Below, one piece after another: positions 10,528-15,128 of a stretch of 15,128 nt of DNA (position 1 is the first letter of the stretch; each line of letters begins with the position of its first letter). The notes beneath the pieces were generated by a model, which saw only the letters and a program-made list of their open reading frames with translations, searched no databases and had not been told where the DNA came from. The DNA is from an uncultured Clostridia bacterium (GTDB lineage Bacteria; Bacillota; Clostridia; Christensenellales; UBA1242), in contig CANQCE010000013.1 in the NCBI GenBank assembly GCA_947589655.1, positions 1-15,128 of the forward strand, read 5' to 3'. A program made the translations under genes and the position numbers.

Positions 10528-13143
10528 TTATTTTTGCCTTTTGTTTTTAAGTTTCACTATTTTATGTTCAATAAATTTATAAATTTCGCCCAAGAAAATG
10601 ATTGAAATTGAAAGCCCTAAAACAACCGCCCAGCAAGAGATGCTTAAACTTTCAAGTTTTAAAACCTTTCCAAAATCTGTTAAAGCCATTAGTGCCAAAA
10701 GTCCAAACCCAAGCACCAGTGCAATCACAAAAAATTTATTCTTGAAAGGGTTTGATTTAAAACAACTCATTTTTGTTCGCGCTGTGAACATATAAAACAA
10801 CTGGATAAAATTTAACGTGTAAAATGCCATTGTTATTGCCACCGCCTCGTTGTGCATATACAGCCCAAAAAGATAGGCGCCCATGGTTAGTGCTGTTTGC
10901 ATAAAACCAAGTATCAAAAGCGAAACACCCATGCCTCCACCAAACAAGCCTTCACCCTCTTTACGCGGCTTTTCTTGCATAATTTCTTTTTCCACAGGTT
11001 CAACGCCAAGCGCAATGGCTGGCAAGGTGTCGGTTATAAGATTTACAAACAAAATTTGCACCGGCAAAAGAAATGTCAGCCCAGGGAAAATTATTGTCAG
11101 CAAAAACAGAGACAAAATTTCTGCCATATTTGCAGAGAAAAGATATTTGATGGTTTTTTGAATGTTGCTATAAATTTTTCTGCCTTCTTCAACGGCAACA
11201 ATTATGGTGGCAAAGTTGTCATCTGTTATTAAAATATCGGCAACATCTTTTGTAACGTCCGTGCCTGTTTTGCCCATGCCTATGCCAATGTCCGCCTTTT
11301 TCATGCTTGGGGCATCGTTCACGCCATCGCCAGTCATGGCAGTTATGTGCCCATTTTGTTTTAACGCTTCAACAATGCGCACTTTATGTGCCGGGGAGAC
11401 GCGTGCAAAAACATTTTTTTCTTCCACAACTTTTTTAAATTCTTCATCCGAAAATGCATCAATTTCTTCGCCAGAGAGAACATCTTTCTCATCCGCTGCA
11501 ATGCCAACTTGGCGTGCTATGGCAAGGGCTGTATCTTTATAATCCCCCGTTATCATAATTGGACGCATGCCAGCCTTGCGGCATTTTTTAACTGCATCGT
11601 AAATTTCTGGGCGTGGCGGGTCTTGTAGCCCACAAATTCCTATAAAGCAATAACCGTCATCATCAATGCTGAAAGTTTGTTTAAAGGCAAAGCAAAGCAC
11701 CCTTAACGCATTATTGCACATCTTTTTGTTCTGTGCCAAAATTTTTTGCTTAACTGCCTCATCAAGTGCGGCAGTGCCATTGTCTGTAAGATAGCCTGAG
11801 CACTTTTCAAGCACTCTGTCAAGCGCACCTTTTAAAAAGCAAACCTTTTGCCCATTAACCGAATTGAGAGAAAACATCATTTTGCTTTGAGAACTGAAAG
11901 GAACGTCTGCAAGTCTTGGATATTTTTGTTCTGCGCTTGTTTTGTCAACTCCCTTTTTGGCGGCATAATCCACAAGCGCAAGTTCGGTTGACCCACCAAC
12001 ATAACCTTTGTCGCCTTGTTTAACATCATTGCAAAGAACCATACAATTTAAAAAAATGTCAAATTTTTCGCTTTTTTCATCAAAAAAATGGAATTTTTCA
12101 ACAATTTTCATTTTGTTTTGCGTTATAGTGCCAGTTTTATCGGAACAAATAACATCACACGAGCCCAACATTTCAACGGCATGCATCCTTTTTACAATCG
12201 CCTTTTGCTTTGAAAGTTTTGCAATGCCCAAACTCATGATTATGGTTATCACGGCTGGCATACTTTCAGGTATCGCCGCCACAGAAATTGCCACCGCTGT
12301 TAAAAACGCTCTTAAAATTTGATTAGGGTTTGCAATCGCCTCCAAAACAAAAGAAACTGCCGCCATAAGCAAAATTATATATGTTAAAAGTTTTCCCACG
12401 CTTTGCAAACTTTTTTGCAGAGGACTGTAATCTTTTTTTGTTTCTTTAAGTGCCGTTGCAATTTTTCCAAGTTCAGTTTGCTGCCCAATTGCAACAACAA
12501 TCCCTTTGGCATGTCCACTTTCCACAACACTGCTTGCATATGCCATATTTTTTCTTTCCGCCAGCGGCACCGACCCTGAAAAAACCGTCTCTGCCAATTT
12601 TTCCACCGCTTCGCTCTCACCAGTAAGCGAGGCCTCTGCCACCTTAAAATTTGATGTTTCAACAAGCCTTAAATCTGCTGGCACAATGCTGCCTGCCTGC
12701 AACAAAACAATGTCTCCGTGAACAAGTTCAGCGGTTTTTATTTTATAAACTTTTCCTGCTCTAAGCACCGTTGTTTCGGGCATTGTCATGTTTTTTAAAC
12801 TGTCAATGGCCTTTTCACTTTTACGCTCTTGAAAAACGCCAAACAGTGCATTTGCCACCACTATGCCCAAAATTAAAAGCCCATCCACAAGTTCGCTGGA
12901 AGATTGTTCCAAGATGCCTATTAAAATGGAGATTATTCCTGAAATTAAAAGAACAAGCACCATAAGTTCTTTTATCTGCGCAAAAAACTTGCTTAAAAAA
13001 GATTGGCGTTTTGCACTTTTAAGCTGCACTTGCTTTGCTGCTGGCAAGCGCACTGCCACTTCTTCCAAAGAAAGCCCTTCCGCATTTGTGCGGCAAATTT
13101 CCATGCACTGTAAAATTGTTTTCTGTTCAAAATTTTCTTCCAC
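10528..13143 (-). CDS. P-type Ca2+-transporting ATPase (type IIA-like)
   Basis: This pump moves Ca2+ out of the cytoplasm using ATP. The 871 residues show, in order, TGES (174-177, actuator), IPESMP in M4 (291-296), SDKTGT with phosphorylated Asp335, KGA (438-440, ATP binding), ITGD (531-534) and TGDGVND (604-610, hinge). The Ca2+ ligands of SERCA are mirrored: Glu293 in M4, Asn672 and Glu675 in M5 (ANMAE), and Asn701 and Asp705 in M6 (NLITDTLPA). This favours Ca2+ over Na+/K+ or Mg2+. The N-terminal cation_ATPase_N region and about 10 membrane helices fit the family length. The start is GTG 13143, with AGGAG 5 bases upstream. The gene lies 82 bases after uppP on the same strand, and a dyad with two TTGTCG halves is in the gap. 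Its own terminator follows. Confidence 0.95.
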   Translation of the reverse strand: MEENFEQKTILQCMEICRTNAEGLSLEEVAVRLPAAKQVQLKSAKRQSFLSKFFAQIKELMVLVLLISGIISILIGILEQSSSELVDGLLILGIVVANALFGVFQERKSEKAIDSLKNMTMPETTVLRAGKVYKIKTAELVHGDIVLLQAGSIVPADLRLVETSNFKVAEASLTGESEAVEKLAETVFSGSVPLAERKNMAYASSVVESGHAKGIVVAIGQQTELGKIATALKETKKDYSPLQKSLQSVGKLLTYIILLMAAVSFVLEAIANPNQILRAFLTAVAISVAAIPESMPAVITIIMSLGIAKLSKQKAIVKRMHAVEMLGSCDVICSDKTGTITQNKMKIVEKFHFFDEKSEKFDIFLNCMVLCNDVKQGDKGYVGGSTELALVDYAAKKGVDKTSAEQKYPRLADVPFSSQSKMMFSLNSVNGQKVCFLKGALDRVLEKCSGYLTDNGTAALDEAVKQKILAQNKKMCNNALRVLCFAFKQTFSIDDDGYCFIGICGLQDPPRPEIYDAVKKCRKAGMRPIMITGDYKDTALAIARQVGIAADEKDVLSGEEIDAFSDEEFKKVVEEKNVFARVSPAHKVRIVEALKQNGHITAMTGDGVNDAPSMKKADIGIGMGKTGTDVTKDVADILITDDNFATIIVAVEEGRKIYSNIQKTIKYLFSANMAEILSLFLLTIIFPGLTFLLPVQILFVNLITDTLPAIALGVEPVEKEIMQEKPRKEGEGLFGGGMGVSLLILGFMQTALTMGAYLFGLYMHNEAVAITMAFYTLNFIQLFYMFTARTKMSCFKSNPFKNKFFVIALVLGFGLLALMALTDFGKVLKLESLSISCWAVVLGLSISIIFLGEIYKFIEHKIVKLKNKRQK

Positions 13144-13170
13144 AAAAACTCCTGAGATATTTTACTTAAC

Positions 13171-13199
13171 TTGTCGCGGCAAATATGCCAACTCGACAA
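13171..13199. promoter_or_regulatory. Nested dyad upstream of the Ca2+ ATPase gene
   Basis: Outer arms TTGTCG (13171-13176) and CGACAA (13194-13199) enclose inner arms GGCA (13178-13181) and TGCC (13186-13189). No T run follows on the minus strand, so it is a poor terminator for uppP. It could be an operator or a leader hairpin. TTGTCG is the first six bases of the Spo0A box TTGTCGAA. Confidence 0.45.
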
Positions 13200-13225
13200 C
13201 TTTTGCAGAAGTTTTTTATAATCAA

Positions 13226-13987
13226 TTAAATTATGAACAAAGAAATAATAGCCATTGCAACAAGTTCCAACGAAAACCATTTAAGGCTTGCTTTTGAAGT
13301 GAGTTTTATCATAACTTTAATGGCAAAAATGCCAACTAAAAAAGCGGTTAAAAATGAGAGGCACGTAGGCACAATTGGCAATGCAACGGGCGCAGCAGAA
13401 GTGCAAATTTCATATATTTCCATAAGCAAAGAAAGAATAATGATTGGCACGCTCATCAAAAAAGAAAATTTTGCCACGTCTTGTTTGTCTTTTCCTGACA
13501 AAAGCCCTGCACTGATTGTGCTGCCAGAGCGTGAAATTCCTGGAAAAACTGCAAAACCTTGTGCAATTCCCATAAAAAATGCAGTTTTTAAGTCAATTTT
13601 TTCGTTTTTTCGCTTTTTTGAAAAAATTTCTGCAAACATAAGTAGCACAGCCGAAATGGAAAAACATAATGGCAGCAGCGCCCCTGCAAAGGACTGCTTT
13701 ATAATTGGCAGCAGCACAAGCACAATTAAACAAGTTGGAATTGTGGCAACAACCAAACGGATTGTGCTATCAGAAAATGGATGTCTTATCATCTGCCAAA
13801 TGTCTTTGTGAAAAACCACAACAATGGAAAGCAGGGTCGCCACATGCAAGAGTATGCTTAAAAACAAACTTTCGTCCAGCCCAAAAATTTTGGAAAACAG
13901 CACCAAATGCCCAGAAGAAGAAACCGGCAAAAATTCAGCCAACCCTTGCAGCAAACCCAAAAAAAATAAAGCAAGAAAAATGTTCAT
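13226..13987 (-). CDS. uppP: Undecaprenyl-diphosphatase
   Basis: UppP (BacA) dephosphorylates undecaprenyl diphosphate to recycle the lipid carrier of cell-wall synthesis and gives bacitracin tolerance when abundant. The 253-residue multi-helix membrane protein has both family signatures: the (E/Q)xxxE motif as QGLAE (Gln14, Glu18) running into FLPVSSSGHL, and PGISRSGST (149-157) with the catalytic Arg153. The length is near the usual 260-275. A Shine-Dalgarno GAGG lies 8 bases before ATG 13987. The gap to the surface-protein gene upstream (51 bases) shows no clear terminator or promoter, so co-transcription is possible. The ATPase gene downstream may also be read from it, but the 82-base gap leaves this open. 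Confidence 0.95.
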   Translation of the reverse strand: MNIFLALFFLGLLQGLAEFLPVSSSGHLVLFSKIFGLDESLFLSILLHVATLLSIVVVFHKDIWQMIRHPFSDSTIRLVVATIPTCLIVLVLLPIIKQSFAGALLPLCFSISAVLLMFAEIFSKKRKNEKIDLKTAFFMGIAQGFAVFPGISRSGSTISAGLLSGKDKQDVAKFSFLMSVPIIILSLLMEIYEICTSAAPVALPIVPTCLSFLTAFLVGIFAIKVMIKLTSKASLKWFSLELVAMAIISLFII

Positions 13988-14038
13988 AAACCCTTCCTCG
14001 CTTTATTTTATTTTTTTATTGGACAAATTATTTATCTT

Positions 14039-15127
14039 TTATGCCTTTCTTGCAAGTTCGTCAGTCTCTTTCTTCTTTTTGCGGTTTCTAACAAGCAAAA
14101 TGATAAGAAGAATTATCAAAATTGCAACAATTGCAATTATAAGATAAACAAACCAAATTGAAGTGCCGCCATTGATGAATGTTGCGTTTGCGCCTAGCAC
14201 GCCAAACAATCCGCCATAATTGATGGTCTCGTAAACAATGGCATTTGCAACATCCCTTGCGGAGTGCTTGTTAAAGTTAAACGAGCCGTTAAACGGATTT
14301 TCATTTGTTCCGATTGGTGTCCAGAATTTTTCGCCCAAATTTAAATTGTTGTCCAGAATATAAGCACAATCGGCATATTTGTTCCCAACCTTGTTTGTTA
14401 CTCCGCTGTTTACAAGCAGCATCATAAGTATAAGGTCCTCGGTCGTTTTTATATGATAAGGATTTTTTGCCGTTCCAGAGCCAACAAGTGCATCAATTTC
14501 AAGCGCAGTATCTTGCCAGAATAGTCTTGCAAATTTAATTTCAACAAAGATTGTTCCAGAAATTTCAAATTCATTTAAAAGTTCGTTACTTAGAACAACA
14601 TTGCCATCGGCAAAGAACCTTTGCATATCTGTGAGCGGTCGCCCACTTATGCCGCTTATGGAAATTGATGAAACTGTGTAGTGCGGCATTGTTATAATGC
14701 TAAATTCAACATTGTTGTCTTTGTTTACCCTTATATAAGAGGTTGGGCGCCCTTGATATGCTATAACGCCTGCCAAATCCACATTGTTTAAATCGACCGC
14801 ATCTGTCAAATTTTGCCCATCAGCAAACGCACGCGAAATATACACAGTTTTGTATGCGTTTGTGAAATATGGAACAATTGCCACCCTGTTGTTTGCATCG
14901 GTCCCCAGCACTTTTAACGAATAGTGCAACCTGTTGCCAACTATCTGCGTGAGCGTTATGTCTTCACGGTTCCAAGATACGCTAAATTCGCTGCTCATTG
15001 CAACTATAAATGTTATAGTGTCGCCCACTTTCACACTGCTGGTTAATACATTTTTTCGGAAATTGCTGCCGATATATGAGCCCAGTGAGATTGTTCTGTT
15101 TGTTCCATCCAAAGATTTTCTGTTCAT
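14039..15127 (-). CDS. Surface protein with GLUG-like segment and C-terminal TM anchor (5' end outside window)
   Basis: The frame is open to the right edge. The Met at 15127 is probably internal, because no signal peptide follows it, so this is the C-terminal 362 residues of a larger exported protein. Residues 1-210 look like beta-rich extracellular domains of no family I recognise. Residues 216-312 resemble the repeats of clostridial surface proteins: GSGTAKNPYHIKTTEDL, then YILDNNLNLG, FWTPIGTNENPFNGSF and GGLFGVLGA, a GLUG-type motif. The usual central FDGNGHTI part is degenerate (FNFNKHSA). A hydrophobic helix (about 325-347) then precedes RNRKKKKETDE, so the protein is held by one membrane helix with a basic cytoplasmic tail. 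There is no LPXTG sortase motif. Ligand or role is unknown; adhesion or wall contact is only a guess. Confidence 0.7.
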   Translation of the reverse strand: MNRKSLDGTNRTISLGSYIGSNFRKNVLTSSVKVGDTITFIVAMSSEFSVSWNREDITLTQIVGNRLHYSLKVLGTDANNRVAIVPYFTNAYKTVYISRAFADGQNLTDAVDLNNVDLAGVIAYQGRPTSYIRVNKDNNVEFSIITMPHYTVSSISISGISGRPLTDMQRFFADGNVVLSNELLNEFEISGTIFVEIKFARLFWQDTALEIDALVGSGTAKNPYHIKTTEDLILMMLLVNSGVTNKVGNKYADCAYILDNNLNLGEKFWTPIGTNENPFNGSFNFNKHSARDVANAIVYETINYGGLFGVLGANATFINGGTSIWFVYLIIAIVAILIILLIILLVRNRKKKKETDELARKA

Positions 15128-15128
15128 G

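Noticed and set aside
13233..13811. + strand open frame of 192 codons opposite uppP
   Set aside because: It is antisense to a well-conserved membrane protein with both signature motifs; no start signals.
1..15128. CRISPR arrays, insertion sequences, transposase or integrase genes, rRNA, prophage structural genes
   Set aside because: None was seen on either strand: no regularly spaced repeats, no matching protein families.

Overview
The window is AT-rich bacterial DNA from an anaerobe of the Bacillota, most likely an uncultured Clostridia-type gut lineage. This rests on the protein families (a two-iron desulfoferrodoxin, a Spo0A-type DNA-binding domain, RicT/YaaT, an HxlR regulator), the Bacillus-like holB-ricT-yabB gene order, strong AGGAG ribosome binding sites, the standard code with TGA as stop, and a tRNA-Ser with an encoded CCA. 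The species assignment is inference. Fifteen protein genes and one tRNA gene are supported, and no gap without a gene exceeds about 300 bases. Only the Spo0A-like gene and the Lys/Ala/Pro-rich gene are on the + strand.

Layout. Positions 1-762 (-) hold the N-terminal part of ComEC, the DNA-uptake channel, cut by the window edge. A DUF3419-family gene (828-1808), desulfoferrodoxin (1903-2283) and an unknown lipoprotein (2385-3320) follow. Positions 3448-6192 look accessory: a NUDIX hydrolase carrying a run of nine G, a two-TM membrane protein in the same operon, and a 472-residue protein joining a transglutaminase-like and an NlpC/P60-like cysteine peptidase domain without a signal peptide. The tRNA-Ser(CGA) gene (6378-6470) separates this block from a free-standing Spo0A C-terminal domain protein (+, 6640-7068). 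An HxlR regulator (-) and a histone-H1-like Lys/Ala/Pro protein (+) are divergent around a dyad-symmetric operator candidate.

From 7941 upward the genes are housekeeping. The operon holB - ricT - yabB-like methyltransferase (10448 down to 7941) overlaps gene to gene, as in Bacillus but without yabA. A P-type Ca2+ ATPase (10528-13143) and undecaprenyl-diphosphatase UppP (13226-13987) follow. Last is the C-terminal part of a surface protein anchored by a single TM helix (14039 to the right edge).

Expression signals are unusually readable. Three genes (DUF3419, holB, comEC) have a good -10 box only 6-10 bases before the ATG and no Shine-Dalgarno sequence, which points to leaderless or nearly leaderless mRNAs. 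Others have textbook AGGAG sites. Several promoters use the extended -10 form TGATAAAAT. Two convergent gene pairs share bidirectional terminators. Starts were corrected for the DUF3419 and HxlR genes, because the longer reading frames begin inside or close to promoter or ribosome-binding elements.

The best candidates for new biology are the G9 tract in the NUDIX gene, the double-protease protein, the free-standing Spo0A output domain, the cysteine-bearing H1-like protein with its divergent regulator, and the leaderless promoter pattern. No CRISPR array, insertion sequence or complete mobile element is visible.
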